From NCBI GenBank assembly GCA_001899855.1, contig MKWR01000031.1, positions 62,001-126,000 of the forward strand: DNA of 64,000 bases, written 5' to 3'. Each line of letters begins with the position of its first letter. Position 1 is the first letter of the stretch. The position numbers and the translations under genes are program-made. The notes beneath the pieces are model-generated. The model searched no databases. It worked only from the letters and a program-made list of their open reading frames with translations, and was not told the origin of the DNA. Below, in pieces: positions 34,220 to 43,561 of the stretch. This DNA is from Lysobacterales bacterium 63-13. GTDB lineage: Bacteria; Pseudomonadota; Gammaproteobacteria; Xanthomonadales; Rhodanobacteraceae.

Positions 34220-34852
34220 ATGCAACGTCGTGACTTTGTCAGAACCGCTCTGCTCGGTACGGGAGCAGCTTGTTCACTGGCCCTGCCCAGCGCTTACGCG
34301 GCAATCGGCAATGCTGGGAAGTACCCCTTGCGAACGGAACTCGCGCGGCTCGAGGAGCAGGGTGGAACGGCGCGCTGGCGTTCGATCGAGCGCTGCGCCA
34401 GTGATGCCTGCACTGCCCCGCAGCGTGTCCGCATCACGATTGACGCGCTGGCCTTCCCCGTGGATTTTGGTGTCCTGTCGATCGATGCCATGTTTGATAC
34501 CAGTGCAGGGGTGAAACCTTTCCGCGTCGCCAGCCATCAACCGCAATCAGCGTCGCCTTCGAGCAAGCCATTTTCATTCGAAGCCGATTCGGCTGGCCTG
34601 GCCGGATTCCGCGCCGAGCATGTCGAGGCGACTTCGGGTTCGACCACGGTTTGCGCAGCCGCCCTGCTTGGCGCGTCGCGCCCGGTTCTTGCCAGTGGTC
34701 GCTATCTGCTCGTCGTTGCCAGGGATGCCGGCGTGCCCGGTATCGAATCATTGTCCATGCCGGGCGAAGACAGCGGTCTCATCACGACGCGTGAGGGCAT
34801 CGAGGTGAACGCTGCCTGGCTCAGCTTCACCGTGCGTCCTTTGACGGCCTGA
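34220..34852 (+). CDS. Tat-exported protein of the adhesin/collar cluster
   Basis: A 210-residue protein with a twin-arginine signal (MQRRDFVRTALLGTGAAC) and cleavage near AYAA. The cysteine at 18 lies late in the hydrophobic stretch, but a lipobox is not clear. The mature part has a CASDAC pair and a beta-rich fold. I do not recognise the family. ATG 34220 follows AAGGGG eight bases upstream. It lies 16 bases after the third collar gene and overlaps the GNAT gene by one base, so it belongs to the same unit. Confidence 0.85.
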   Translation: MQRRDFVRTALLGTGAACSLALPSAYAAIGNAGKYPLRTELARLEEQGGTARWRSIERCASDACTAPQRVRITIDALAFPVDFGVLSIDAMFDTSAGVKPFRVASHQPQSASPSSKPFSFEADSAGLAGFRAEHVEATSGSTTVCAAALLGASRPVLASGRYLLVVARDAGVPGIESLSMPGEDSGLITTREGIEVNAAWLSFTVRPLTA

Positions 34853-35418
34853 TGACGAAATCCTCGATTGCGCCGCTGCTGGCGCAAGCGCTTGCGGCAG
34901 TCGGGGGCAGTCTCGACGTGCGTGTCGAAGCCGAAGACGACCTCGACATCATCACCGCGCTCTACGCCGAAGTCCGGCATGCCGAACTCGCCCCGTTGCC
35001 ATGGCCTGACAAGGCCAAGCGCGATTTCCTCGATGCCCAATGCCGACTGCAACGCGATCACTACGCCCGGCATTATGCCGGCGCGGAGTTGCTGATCATC
35101 GAGCGTGGCGGGCAGCCGATCGGCAGGATCTATGTGCACGCGACGGCCACGGAAATCCGCCTGATGGAAATCACCGTGCAAGCGGCCGAACGCAATCGCG
35201 GCATCGGCACCTGCATGATCCGCGCCTTGCAGGACGAAGCCGCAAGACGCGCTGTCCCCCTCACCCTGCACGTCGAGCCAGCCAATCCCGCACAGCGCAT
35301 GTATCAGCGGCTCGGATTCCAGCTCATCGAGAATCGAGGGGTGTATGACTTTCTGGGGTGGGGGCCGGGAATGGGGAATGGGGAATGGGGCTCAGGGCAA
35401 GCAGCATCTTGCTCATGA
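34852..35418 (+). CDS. GNAT-family N-acetyltransferase
   Basis: A 188-residue GNAT. The acetyl-CoA motif A is AAERNRGIGTCMI (RxxGxG type), and motif B ends in MYQRLGF. It would transfer acetyl from acetyl-CoA to an amine; the substrate is unknown. Its start overlaps the stop of the Tat protein gene by one base. The last 20 residues, after YDFLGWG, run through a GGGAATGGGG-type tandem repeat, so the original end was probably near codon 168 and the tail is a recent extension. Confidence 0.88.
   Translation: MTKSSIAPLLAQALAAVGGSLDVRVEAEDDLDIITALYAEVRHAELAPLPWPDKAKRDFLDAQCRLQRDHYARHYAGAELLIIERGGQPIGRIYVHATATEIRLMEITVQAAERNRGIGTCMIRALQDEAARRAVPLTLHVEPANPAQRMYQRLGFQLIENRGVYDFLGWGPGMGNGEWGSGQAASCS
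35368..35390. repeat. Short tandem repeat GGAATGGG x3
   Basis: Three near-exact 7-8-base copies lie within the 3' end of the GNAT gene. A complementary CCATTCCCGGATCCCGAA stretch follows at 35435-35452, so the two could pair. Such GAATGGG-rich elements are typical intergenic sequence in Xanthomonadales. Confidence 0.6.
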
Positions 35419-35457
35419 CGATCGCCTGTTCTCCATTCCCGGATCCCGAATTCCCGC

Positions 35458-35775
35458 TCAATTGAACACCGCCTCGAACTGGGGAGCGCCATCGACTGGG
35501 GCGATCGGCACGAGGAACATCGCCAGCTCGCCAAGTTGCGGGTGCACGAGGTGATAGGTGCCCTGGGCGCCGCGCGTCTTGGCGGGCGCAGCGAAGGTCA
35601 GGCTGAATGCCTGCCCTCGGGGTGACGGCGATCGGTAGCGTTCGACCGCCCGCAGGGTGAACGCAAGTTCCGAGTCCACGATGGCGAACCTGGTGCCGAT
35701 CAGGTCATCGAAGTGCTGCGGGCCAAGCTCGGCGAGATCAAACACGGACAGCTCCGGGAAATCGATGCCGCTCAT
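35458..35775 (-). CDS. Small DUF6916-like protein
   Basis: A protein of about 105 residues. The core, from FDLAELGPQHFDDLIGTRF through LTFAAP to GTYHLVHPQLGE and FLVP, resembles short beta-barrel-like proteins annotated DUF6916, which often lie beside collar-domain genes. It is convergent with the GNAT gene. An upstream GTG at 35853 would add 26 residues; ATG 35775 is preferred because the conserved part starts there, though its ribosome site is weak. Function unknown. Confidence 0.7.
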   Translation of the reverse strand: MSGIDFPELSVFDLAELGPQHFDDLIGTRFAIVDSELAFTLRAVERYRSPSPRGQAFSLTFAAPAKTRGAQGTYHLVHPQLGELAMFLVPIAPVDGAPQFEAVFN

Positions 35776-35891
35776 GATAGCCCGAGCGGTGGCAGCGCGC
35801 CGAGCACGGAAAGGCGTGATCAAACGCAATGCTTGTTCCTTCGCGACGGACACAGCCGCTATGCTCGCGTCACCATGAATGAGCCCAGCAA

Positions 35892-36968
35892 ATGAACCGG
35901 GTGCCGGTGGATGCCCGTGCCGCGAACGAAGCGGACGTCATCCGCACGAGCGGCCAGCAATCCCTGCCGAAGCGGACCTACCGCTTGCGCATGCTTGGCA
36001 TGGGCCTGGCCACCTTGCCGCTGGCAGTCGTCATGCACGAACTGCAGTCATCCTGGGTCGCCTGGGCGTGGATGTTGCTGACTTGCTGGTTGTGGCCACA
36101 CCTGGCCTATGCGCGCGCGATCCGCAGCAAGGATCCGTTCCGTACTGAATTGCACAATTTGCTCATCGATTCGGCGATTGCCGGGAGCTGGGTCCCGCTG
36201 ATGCATTTCAACCTGTTGCCTTCGGCCATGCTGCTCGGCGTGACCACGGCAGACAAGGTCAGTACCGGCGTGCGTCGTCTTTGGCTGTACTCATTGCCCG
36301 CCATTGCGCTGAGCGTGCTGGGCTTCGGTCTGCTGAGCGGCTTTTCCTTTGCTCCGCACACGAGCATGCGCGTGATCCTCGCCTGCCTGCCGATCATCAT
36401 CATCCACACGCTGGCGGTGAGCATGAGCAGCTCCCGACTGGTCCGGCGTGTGCAGAAGCAGAACCATCAGTTGGAGGAGTTGAGCCGGATCGACGCATTG
36501 ACCGGCCTTTCGGGACGTCGTCACTGGGAGGCACAGGCTGATTCGATGCGGCGCAGGAGCGCGGATCTGTCCGGTCTTTCGGTGCTGCTTCTGGATATCG
36601 ATCACTTCAAGGAAATCAACGATCAGTACGGACATTCGATCGGCGACGACGTGTTGCGCGGAATCGCCGGGTTGATCCGCCGTCAGCTGCCGTCCGGAAG
36701 TCATGCAGGCCGGCTTGGCGGCGACGAACTCGCGATCGTGGTGCCGTTGCCGTTGGGCGAAGCTGAAATTTTCGCCGAGCGGATCCGCCGGGCGACTTGC
36801 GAACTTGCATTTCCCGAAGCACCCGGGCTCACTTGCACGGTGAGCATCGGCGTCGTTGGCCAGCCGCATCCTGCGCACGGCCTGCGCGAGTGGATCGAGG
36901 CGGCGGATCGTGCCCTGTATGGGGCGAAGCGCAGCGGCCGCAACCAGGCGATTACGGCTGCCGGCTGA
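35892..36968 (+). CDS. MASE2-type membrane diguanylate cyclase
   Basis: A 358-residue inner-membrane enzyme making cyclic di-GMP. Residues 28-175 hold five or six membrane helices, like the MASE2 sensor of E. coli AdrA/DgcC (YRLRMLGMGLATLPLAVV). A coiled linker (QKQNHQLEELSRIDALTG) leads to the GGDEF domain. The active site reads GRLGGDEL, an accepted variant. LDIDHFKEINDQYGH is intact, and no RxxD inhibitory site is seen. Membrane cyclases of this type often stimulate cellulose or EPS production, which fits the EPS genes further right. Monocistronic. Confidence 0.92.
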   Translation: MNRVPVDARAANEADVIRTSGQQSLPKRTYRLRMLGMGLATLPLAVVMHELQSSWVAWAWMLLTCWLWPHLAYARAIRSKDPFRTELHNLLIDSAIAGSWVPLMHFNLLPSAMLLGVTTADKVSTGVRRLWLYSLPAIALSVLGFGLLSGFSFAPHTSMRVILACLPIIIIHTLAVSMSSSRLVRRVQKQNHQLEELSRIDALTGLSGRRHWEAQADSMRRRSADLSGLSVLLLDIDHFKEINDQYGHSIGDDVLRGIAGLIRRQLPSGSHAGRLGGDELAIVVPLPLGEAEIFAERIRRATCELAFPEAPGLTCTVSIGVVGQPHPAHGLREWIEAADRALYGAKRSGRNQAITAAG

Positions 36969-37097
36969 GCGGCTCAACGACTGGCTGCATGGTCCCGCGT
37001 CGAGCGCAATGATGCCTCCCGCCACCGCGCTGCCGGGCGGGCATGGCAACCCGGGGCGAATGAGCCATCGGATTCGCCTGCAACGGACGGAGCTGCA

Positions 37098-37154
37098 ATG
37101 AAGCCTTGCGACAACCGCCAACATCACCCCGCCCGAGGAAGACGGAATCCATGA
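37098..37154 (+). CDS. Possible 18-codon leader peptide before the SDR gene
   Basis: ATG 37098 follows GGAG by five bases and the frame ends in TGA overlapping the SDR ATG (ATGA). Product MKPCDNRQHHPARGRRNP. It may couple translation to the SDR gene. Being so short, it could be chance. Confidence 0.3.
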   Translation: MKPCDNRQHHPARGRRNP

Positions 37155-37933
37155 GTGCAACCCGGAAAATATTCGATCTCGATGGACGCACGGCCCTGAT
37201 CACCGGCGGCTCGCGCGGACTTGGCCTGCAGATGGCCGAGGCGCTCGGCGATTACGGGGCGCGGGTGTTCATCTCGGCGCGCAAGTCCGAGGATCTCGAC
37301 AAGGCGCGGGCGCATCTCGCCGCGCGCGGCATCGCTGTCGACAGCTTTGCCGCCGATACCGGCAAGGAAGAGGCCATTGCCGCACTGGTCGAGGCAGCGC
37401 TGAAAAAACTCGGCCATGTCGACATCCTCGTCAACAATGCCGGGGCGAGCTGGGGCGCGGCCGCCGAGGACTATCCGCTGGAAGCCTGGGACAAGGTCTT
37501 CAATCTCAACCTGCGTGGCGTGTTCCTGCTCACCCAGCAGATTGGCCGGCGCTCGATGATTCCGCGCAAGTACGGGCGCATCATCAATATCGCTTCCATC
37601 GCCGGCCTGCGCGGCAATCCGCCGGGGGCGATGAAGACGATTGCCTACAACACGAGCAAGGCCGCCCTGATCAACTTCACGCGCACGCTGGCCGGCGAGT
37701 GGGGCGCGCATGGCATCACCGTCAATGCGCTGGCACCGGGATTCTTTCCCACGCGCATGTCCAGGGGCCTGATCGAAAGCATGGGCGTGGATGCGCTGAC
37801 GGCACATGCGCCACTGCAGCGCCTTGGCGACGACGAGGACTTGAAGGGAGCAACCCTGCTGTTTGCTTCCGATGCCGGCAAGCACATCACCGGCCAGGTG
37901 CTCGCCGTCGATGGCGGCGTGTCGGCGGTCTGA
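37151..37933 (+). CDS. Short-chain dehydrogenase/reductase
   Basis: A 260-residue cytoplasmic NAD(P)-dependent oxidoreductase of the classical SDR family. The cofactor motif is TGGSRGLG, followed by NNAG. The catalytic set is S around IASIAG and YNTSK (Tyr-x3-Lys), and the C-terminus ends GQVLAVDGGVSAV. It resembles gluconate 5-dehydrogenase and 3-oxoacyl reductase-like members; the substrate is not readable. ATG 37151 fits the family N-terminus, with GAGGAAG upstream. Convergent with gshA. Confidence 0.92.
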   Translation: MSATRKIFDLDGRTALITGGSRGLGLQMAEALGDYGARVFISARKSEDLDKARAHLAARGIAVDSFAADTGKEEAIAALVEAALKKLGHVDILVNNAGASWGAAAEDYPLEAWDKVFNLNLRGVFLLTQQIGRRSMIPRKYGRIINIASIAGLRGNPPGAMKTIAYNTSKAALINFTRTLAGEWGAHGITVNALAPGFFPTRMSRGLIESMGVDALTAHAPLQRLGDDEDLKGATLLFASDAGKHITGQVLAVDGGVSAV

Positions 37934-38073
37934 CAGGCTGTCGGGTCCTCACGGTCGGCACGATCCGGCGGCAAGACCTGCCTCCTGCCGGCAACCGCAA
38001 GCGAACCGCGCTGTTCGGCCGCTGTAGCGCTGTCGCGCGCGCGCTTGGGCGACGCAACAGCCAGCCAACGAGT

Positions 38074-38098
38074 GGTGGATGCGCTGCGCCTATCCACC
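38074..38098. repeat. REP-like palindrome between convergent genes
   Basis: GGTGGAT and ATCCACC flank GCGCTGCGCCT, and GCGG follows. This is the widespread proteobacterial intergenic palindrome with a GGATNNGCGCAGCGCATCC core. It lies in the 266-base gap between the convergent SDR and gshA genes, which otherwise holds no gene. Confidence 0.6.
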
Positions 38099-38199
38099 CT
38101 GCGGGGTCTGGTGAGGCCGCACAGCCGCCGCGGTGAACCCGGCCTTCACGGATCCCGGCTCCCGGTCTGCAACAACCGAACGGCCGGTCATCCCCGTCC

Positions 38200-39564
38200 C
38201 TAGTATAAAAATTCGCGGAACACCGGATCGACGCTGTGATTCCAGGGGCCGTTGTACAGGGCCAGCTTGCGTTCGGCCGGGGTCTCGTTGGCGGCGACAA
38301 TCTCGATCAGCGGATCGAGGAAGTGGCTTTCGTCGGTGCCGTGCGCATTCAGGCGTGCGCGGCGCTTGAGTCCCTGCGCGGAAATCTTCAGCGCCTCGGT
38401 GGCAAGGTCACGCACGCTGCCGCCACGGAACGGCAGCTTGAGGCCATGCCTGGGCACGCCATCGCGCAAGGCGTTGCGTTCCTCGCGGGTGAAATCCTTG
38501 ACCAGGTCCCAGGCCGCATCGAGCGAGCTGCGCTCATACAGCAGTCCGACCCAGAATGCCGGCAACGCGCACAGGCGATTCCAGGGGCCGCCATCGGCGC
38601 CGCGCATTTCAAGGAACTTCTTCATGCGCACTTCGGGAAACGCCGTGGTCATGTGGTCGGCCCAGTCGGTCATCGTCGGCGTCGCGCCGGGCAGGGCATC
38701 GAGTTCGCCGCGCATGAACCTGCGGAACGATTGCCCGGCAAGATCGTGGTAGACGCCATCGCGATAAGTGAAATACATCGGCACGTCGAGCAGGTAGTCG
38801 ACGTAGCGTTCATAGCCGAAACCGTCCTCGAAGACGAAATCGAGCATGCCGGTGCGATCGGGGTCGGTGTCGGTCCAGATGTGCGAGCGGTAGCTGAGGT
38901 AGCCGTTCGGCTTGCCTTCGGTGAACGGCGAGTCGGCAAACATCGCCGTGGCGATCGGCTGCAGGGCGAGCGAGGTGCGGAACTTGCGCACCATGTCGGC
39001 CTCGTCGGAAAAATCCAGGTTGACCTGCACCGTGCAGGTGCGCGTCATCATGTCGAGGCCAAGGTTGCCGACCGTCGGCATGTAGCGACGCATGATCGCG
39101 TAGCGGCCCTTTGGCATCCACGGCATGTCTTCGCGTTTCCATTTCGGCTGGAAACCCATGCCGAGGAAGCCGACGCCAAGTTCGTCGGCCACCGTCTTCA
39201 CTTCCTTCAGGTGGTTCTGCACCTCGCAGCAGGTCTGGTGGATGTTCTCGAGCTGCGCGCCGGACAGCTCAAGCTGGCCGGCGGGCTCCAGCGTCACCGA
39301 GGCACCATCGCGCAGCAGGGCGATCAGCTTGTCCTTCTCGATGATGCGTTCCCAGCCAAAACGGGTCAGGCCTTCGAGCAGGGCACCGATGCCCTGCGGG
39401 CCTTCCCAGGTCAGCGGGCGCAGGTCATCCAGGCGGAAGCCGAACTTTTCGTGTTCGGTGCCGATGCGCCAGGCACTTGCAGGTTTCTCGCCGGCAGCTA
39501 TGTAGTCGACCAGTTGCTCGCGGCGGGTGATCGTTTCCTGGTTTGCCGCGCTGGGACCGGACAT
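38200..39564 (-). CDS. gshA: Glutamate-cysteine ligase, plant/alphaproteobacterial type
   Basis: A 454-residue ATP-dependent enzyme catalysing the first step of glutathione synthesis. It has the family blocks [49 protein letters not shown] and [12 protein letters not shown]. It belongs to the GshA class found in plants, Xanthomonas and alphaproteobacteria (about 450 residues), not the E. coli type. It follows engB in the same direction, 63 bases apart. Confidence 0.95.
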   Translation of the reverse strand: MSGPSAANQETITRREQLVDYIAAGEKPASAWRIGTEHEKFGFRLDDLRPLTWEGPQGIGALLEGLTRFGWERIIEKDKLIALLRDGASVTLEPAGQLELSGAQLENIHQTCCEVQNHLKEVKTVADELGVGFLGMGFQPKWKREDMPWMPKGRYAIMRRYMPTVGNLGLDMMTRTCTVQVNLDFSDEADMVRKFRTSLALQPIATAMFADSPFTEGKPNGYLSYRSHIWTDTDPDRTGMLDFVFEDGFGYERYVDYLLDVPMYFTYRDGVYHDLAGQSFRRFMRGELDALPGATPTMTDWADHMTTAFPEVRMKKFLEMRGADGGPWNRLCALPAFWVGLLYERSSLDAAWDLVKDFTREERNALRDGVPRHGLKLPFRGGSVRDLATEALKISAQGLKRRARLNAHGTDESHFLDPLIEIVAANETPAERKLALYNGPWNHSVDPVFREFLY

Positions 39565-39627
39565 GATTGAAATCCTCGTGATCAGCCCGGCGATATGGGG
39601 CCGCTGCGGGTTCGCGCAAGAGACCGC

Positions 39628-40272
39628 CTATCGCAGCGACGCGGCGGTGCCCTTTGGCGCCGGGCGATCCGCCAGATCCAGCCAGCGCCCGATGACCGCG
39701 CGGGCCTCGTCGAGTCCGGTCTTTGCCGTGGCGGAAAAGAGCTGCACGCTGACCCGGGCTTCGGGCGTGCCGTCGGCACCGAGTTCCTTGCGCACGGCAT
39801 TGAGCGTGCGCGTGGCGTCGTTGCGCGACAATTTGTCTGACTTGGTCAGCAGCACATGGCAGGGCTTGCCGATGGCCTCGGCGTAATCGAGCATCTGCCG
39901 GTCGTAATCCTTCAGCGGATGGCGGCTGTCCATGATCAGGACCAGTCCCTTGAGCGCCTCGCGCGCGCGCAGGAAACCATCGACCATGCCGCGCCACTGG
40001 TCGCGCACGCCAATCGGAACCTTCGCGTAACCGTAGCCCGGGAGGTCGATCAGGCGGCGATCGTCGTCGATCGAGAAGACATTGAGCAATTGCGTGCGGC
40101 CCGGCGTCTTGCTCACCCTGGCCAGTCCCTTGTGCGCGGCAAGGGCGTTGAGGGCGCTTGATTTGCCGGCGTTGGAGCGCCCGGCAAAGGCCACTTCCCA
40201 GCCCGTATCGGCTGGCATGTCGCGCAGGCTGCCCGCGCTTTTGAGGAATTTTGCCGAGTGCAGGATATGCAT
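39628..40272 (-). CDS. engB: Ribosome-biogenesis GTPase EngB/YsxC
   Basis: A 214-residue essential GTPase for assembly of the 50S ribosomal subunit. G motifs are complete: G1 GRSNAGKS, G2 TPGRT, G3 DLPGYGYAK, G4 TKSDK and G5 SATAKTG. The short N-terminal ...SAKFLKSA is also typical. Divergent from the cytochrome c4 gene, an arrangement common in gammaproteobacteria. Confidence 0.96.
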   Translation of the reverse strand: MHILHSAKFLKSAGSLRDMPADTGWEVAFAGRSNAGKSSALNALAAHKGLARVSKTPGRTQLLNVFSIDDDRRLIDLPGYGYAKVPIGVRDQWRGMVDGFLRAREALKGLVLIMDSRHPLKDYDRQMLDYAEAIGKPCHVLLTKSDKLSRNDATRTLNAVRKELGADGTPEARVSVQLFSATAKTGLDEARAVIGRWLDLADRPAPKGTAASLR

Positions 40273-40412
40273 GGAGAGCTTCGCTGGTTGGATTTGCGGG
40301 TGGCCGTGTTTGACCGGCCTTCGACTGACACGGATAATTCGGGGTTTGTCGCCTCAGCCCTGTCCGCAAACTTCGACAGTGCGTGGAATCCCCATCTATC
40401 CGGAGTCAGTGT

Positions 40413-41066
40413 ATGAGTTTTCCGCGAGTTGTTGCTTTGGCGATGCTGTTCGGCGCCGGCCTGGCCAGTGCCCAGGCCCCCGCACCCGCCCTGTTGGGTG
40501 ATGCCGCTGCCGGCGAAGGCAAGTCCGCCGTCTGCGGCGCCTGCCATGGTGCCGACGGCAATTCGGCGCTGGCCATGTATCCCAAGCTGGCCGGGCAGAA
40601 CGAATCCTACATTGCCCGCCAGTTGACCCAGTTCAAGGACGGCAAGCGCGTCAACGCGATCATGCAGCCGTTCGCGTCGACGCTGAGTGCCCAGGACATG
40701 CACGATGTCGGTGCCTATTTTGCCTCCAAGCGGGCCAGCGCAGGCGAGGCGGATGAAGCCTATGTGCAGCGCGCCGAACAGCTCTATCGTGCCGGCGACA
40801 GCAAGATCGGCGTACCTGCCTGCATGTCCTGTCACGGGCCTACTGGGCGTGGCATGGCCGGCGCGGCCTACGCGCAACTGGCCGGTCAATGGTCCGAGTA
40901 CATCGCCCTCAAGCTCACCGAATGGCGCGATGGCACGACCTGGGGCGACGACGAGCATGCCGCGGTCATGCCGGCCATCGCCAAGCGCCTGAGCGACAAG
41001 GACATCGCAGCACTGGCTTCGTATGTGCAGGGCCTGCACGAGGTGCAGACCGCCAGCGCCAAGTGA
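40413..41066 (+). CDS. Cytochrome c4 (diheme)
   Basis: A 217-residue periplasmic diheme cytochrome. The signal peptide ends near GLASAQA. Two homologous halves each carry one heme: CGACH with distal Met in QPFAS, and CMSCH with distal Met in AVMPAIAK. Cytochrome c4 donates electrons to terminal oxidases and could feed the CuA enzyme encoded at 15057. ATG 40413 has CCGGAG seven bases upstream; longer frames are non-coding. Confidence 0.95.
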   Translation: MSFPRVVALAMLFGAGLASAQAPAPALLGDAAAGEGKSAVCGACHGADGNSALAMYPKLAGQNESYIARQLTQFKDGKRVNAIMQPFASTLSAQDMHDVGAYFASKRASAGEADEAYVQRAEQLYRAGDSKIGVPACMSCHGPTGRGMAGAAYAQLAGQWSEYIALKLTEWRDGTTWGDDEHAAVMPAIAKRLSDKDIAALASYVQGLHEVQTASAK

Positions 41067-41143
41067 CTCCGTTGTTGTTCAGCATGCCTGACTGACACTG
41101 CGCGATCACCCGATCGTGCCCTTTTGCTGCGGAGACCATTGCA

Positions 41144-41788
41144 ATGTTGAAAGCCCTTCTTGTCCTGACCGCCGGCCTTGGCCTGGCAATCGGCAGCCAC
41201 GCCCGCGCGCAGGACAACTGGGTGGCCGGCAAGAACTATTTCCTGATCGAGCCGCCACAGGCAACCACCACCGGCGACAAGGTCGAGGTGGTCGAGGTGT
41301 TCTCCTACGCCTGCGCGCACTGCAACGAAGTGGCGCCCATGGTCGCGGACCTGAAGAAGCGTCTGCCGGCCAATGCCGAATTCGTGCTGTTGCCGGCGCA
41401 ATTCGGCTTCGAGGCCTGGAAAGTCTTTGCCAAGGGTTTCTACACGGCGCAGGCGCTCGGCCTGGTTGAAAAGACCCATGCCGACTTGTTCCGCACCATC
41501 TATGTCGATCGCAAGATCGACATCCGTTCGCCCACCTTTGCCTCGCTTGCCGAGTTCTACTCGAAATACGGCGTGAGCGCGGCGGATTTCACCGCCACTT
41601 CGGAATCGTTCGCGATCAAGGCCAAGCTCAAGCGCAATGAGGAGCTGATCAAGGCCTATGGCGCGGATGGCACGCCGACCTTCATCGTCAATGGCAAGTT
41701 CCGGTTTTCCGGGCAATCCGCGGGCGGCTACGAAAAGATCGAACCGCTGGTGCATTACCTGATCGACAAAGAAGCCAAGGGCGGCTGA
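41144..41788 (+). CDS. dsbA: DsbA-type thiol:disulfide oxidoreductase 1
   Basis: A 214-residue periplasmic protein with a signal peptide ending at HARAQ. The thioredoxin-fold active site is CAHC in SYACAHCNE, and the cis-proline loop is GTPTF. It introduces disulfides into exported proteins, which here would include multiheme cytochromes. It is the first of two tandem DsbA genes after cytochrome c4. Which copy is the main oxidase is not clear from sequence. Confidence 0.93.
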   Translation: MLKALLVLTAGLGLAIGSHARAQDNWVAGKNYFLIEPPQATTTGDKVEVVEVFSYACAHCNEVAPMVADLKKRLPANAEFVLLPAQFGFEAWKVFAKGFYTAQALGLVEKTHADLFRTIYVDRKIDIRSPTFASLAEFYSKYGVSAADFTATSESFAIKAKLKRNEELIKAYGADGTPTFIVNGKFRFSGQSAGGYEKIEPLVHYLIDKEAKGG

Positions 41789-41849
41789 GGCAACTCGCTG
41801 CCTGATCCATTGTCTGAACGACGACCCCGATTCCCAGGAGAGAACCAGA

Positions 41850-42530
41850 ATGCTCAAACACCTGCCCAGACTGCTCGCTGCCGCCGTGCTCACCCTCGCC
41901 TTCAACGCCTGCGCGCAGGAGCAGAAGGAAGCGGCTGCCGCACCGGTTGCCGCGGAAGCCGGCAAGACCTATTTCCCGATCGAGCCGGCGCAGTCGACTG
42001 CCAGCGGCGACAAGGTCGAGGTGCTGGAAGTCTTCAGTTATGCCTGCATCCATTGCGCGCATTTTCAGCCGTATGCGGACGAGATCAAGGCCAAGCTGCC
42101 GGCCTATGCCGAATTCTCCTACATGCCGGCAATCTTCAACGAGGCATGGGAAGCCTATGCCCGCGCGTTCTACACCGCGCAGGCGCTCGGCTTGCAGGAG
42201 AAGACCCATCAGGCGATGTTCGATGCCGTGCATCGCGACCATCGGCAGATCCGCTCGTTCGATGACATCGCCAAGTTCTATGGCGAGCAAGGTGCGGACG
42301 TCGAGAAATTCAAGCAGACCGCCGGCTCGTTCGAAGTCGAGAGCAAGCTCGCCCGCTCGCGCAGCCTGGTGCCGAAGTTTGGTGTCGACGGCACGCCGAC
42401 CATCATCATCGACGGCAAGTACCGCATCACCGCGGCATCGGCCGGCGGTTACCCGCAACTGGTTTCGCTGGTCGATACGCTGGTGAAGAAGGCGCATGCC
42501 GAGCGCACCGCCGCGGGCGGCAAGAAGTAA
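41850..42530 (+). CDS. dsbA: DsbA-type thiol:disulfide oxidoreductase 2
   Basis: A 226-residue paralogue of the preceding gene, with active site CIHC in SYACIHCAH and cis-Pro loop GTPTI. The N-terminus ends LAFNACAQ, so a lipoprotein form attached at C21 is possible, though the lipobox is not ideal. A charged, Ala-rich linker follows. Tandem DsbA pairs next to cytochrome c4 are usual in Xanthomonadales. The gene ends just before a strong hairpin. Confidence 0.92.
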   Translation: MLKHLPRLLAAAVLTLAFNACAQEQKEAAAAPVAAEAGKTYFPIEPAQSTASGDKVEVLEVFSYACIHCAHFQPYADEIKAKLPAYAEFSYMPAIFNEAWEAYARAFYTAQALGLQEKTHQAMFDAVHRDHRQIRSFDDIAKFYGEQGADVEKFKQTAGSFEVESKLARSRSLVPKFGVDGTPTIIIDGKYRITAASAGGYPQLVSLVDTLVKKAHAERTAAGGKK

Positions 42531-42556
42531 GTCCCGACCCGCCGAAGTTCAAGGCC

Positions 42557-42578
42557 AAGGCCGCCGCAAGGCGGCCTT
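42557..42578 (+). terminator. Terminator-like hairpin after the dsbA pair
   Basis: AAGGCCGCC and GGCGGCCTT flank a GCAA tetraloop, giving a perfect 9-bp GC stem 27 bases beyond the stop. Only a weak T content follows (TCGCATTCATGTC). Confidence 0.65.
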
Positions 42579-42641
42579 CGCATTCATGTCGAATGTGTGA
42601 GACTTTGCCATTCCACGCTTGAACAGGCACGCTTGCCGGAA

Positions 42642-43448
42642 ATGAATCAAGACCCTGCTTCGATCGGCGCGGCCACCCCCACGACCCTGCGCGTGCTGAG
42701 CTGCAATATCCTGGCCGGCGGCAGCGTCAAGCGTTACCGCGAGTACGTGACGCAAAGCTGGAAGCACGTATTGCCGACCGGCAAGCGCGCCAATCTCGAT
42801 GGCCTGGCCGGCATGCTCGGCGAATTCGACCTGGTCGCCCTGCAGGAGGCCGACTCCGGTTCGCTGCGCTCGGGCTTCCTCAACCAGACCGAGTACCTCG
42901 CCGAAAGCGCCGGTTTCCCGTACTGGAGCCATCAGCCGAACCGCAAGGTGGCCAAGGTCGCGGCCTCGAGCAATGGCCTGCTGTCGCGCCTGAAACCCGA
43001 TGAGGTGCTGGATTATCCCTTGCCCGGGCGCATTCGCGGGCGCGGCGTGCTGTGGGCCCGCTACGGCAAGGGTGAGCAATCGCTGGTCGTGCTGGTCGCC
43101 CACCTTGCGCTGGGTCCGCAGGCGCGTGCGCACCAGCTCGGCTATATCACCGAGCTGCTTGAAGGGCATCCGAACGCCTTGTTGATCGGTGATCTGAACA
43201 CGCCGATCGAGAGTCCCGAACTGCGCACGCTGTTTGCCCGCACTTCGCTGCAACCGCCAACGCAGCCGCCGAAAACCTTTCCAAGCTGGGCACCGAATCG
43301 CGCCATCGACCATATCCTCGCCTCCTCCTCACTCAAGGTCGACGAGCTGCGCACGCTGCCGCATCTGGTTTCCGATCATCTGCCGATTGCCGCGACAATC
43401 AGCCTGCCGAGCGCCCTGAAGCTTTCCGATTCCAGGCCGGCAAGCTGA
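42642..43448 (+). CDS. Endonuclease/exonuclease/phosphatase family hydrolase
   Basis: A 268-residue soluble metal-dependent phosphoesterase of the EEP superfamily. It has the expected catalytic blocks: SCNI near the start, LQEAD with the metal-binding Glu, GDLNTPIES, and the terminal SDHLPIAATI. The target could be DNA, RNA or a lipid. No signal peptide is present. It is conserved beside the dsbA pair in Xanthomonadales. ATG 42642 is chosen because upstream codons are non-coding. Confidence 0.9.
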   Translation: MNQDPASIGAATPTTLRVLSCNILAGGSVKRYREYVTQSWKHVLPTGKRANLDGLAGMLGEFDLVALQEADSGSLRSGFLNQTEYLAESAGFPYWSHQPNRKVAKVAASSNGLLSRLKPDEVLDYPLPGRIRGRGVLWARYGKGEQSLVVLVAHLALGPQARAHQLGYITELLEGHPNALLIGDLNTPIESPELRTLFARTSLQPPTQPPKTFPSWAPNRAIDHILASSSLKVDELRTLPHLVSDHLPIAATISLPSALKLSDSRPAS

Positions 43449-43561
43449 GAGAGTGCGGCAAGGCCGCAATGCGGATTTCGCGATCAACGGGCAGGATGCA
43501 AGCCGTGCAGCAGTCTCCGTCGCGGCAGCGCGAAGCCAAGCCAAAGCCACCCTTGTCCCTC

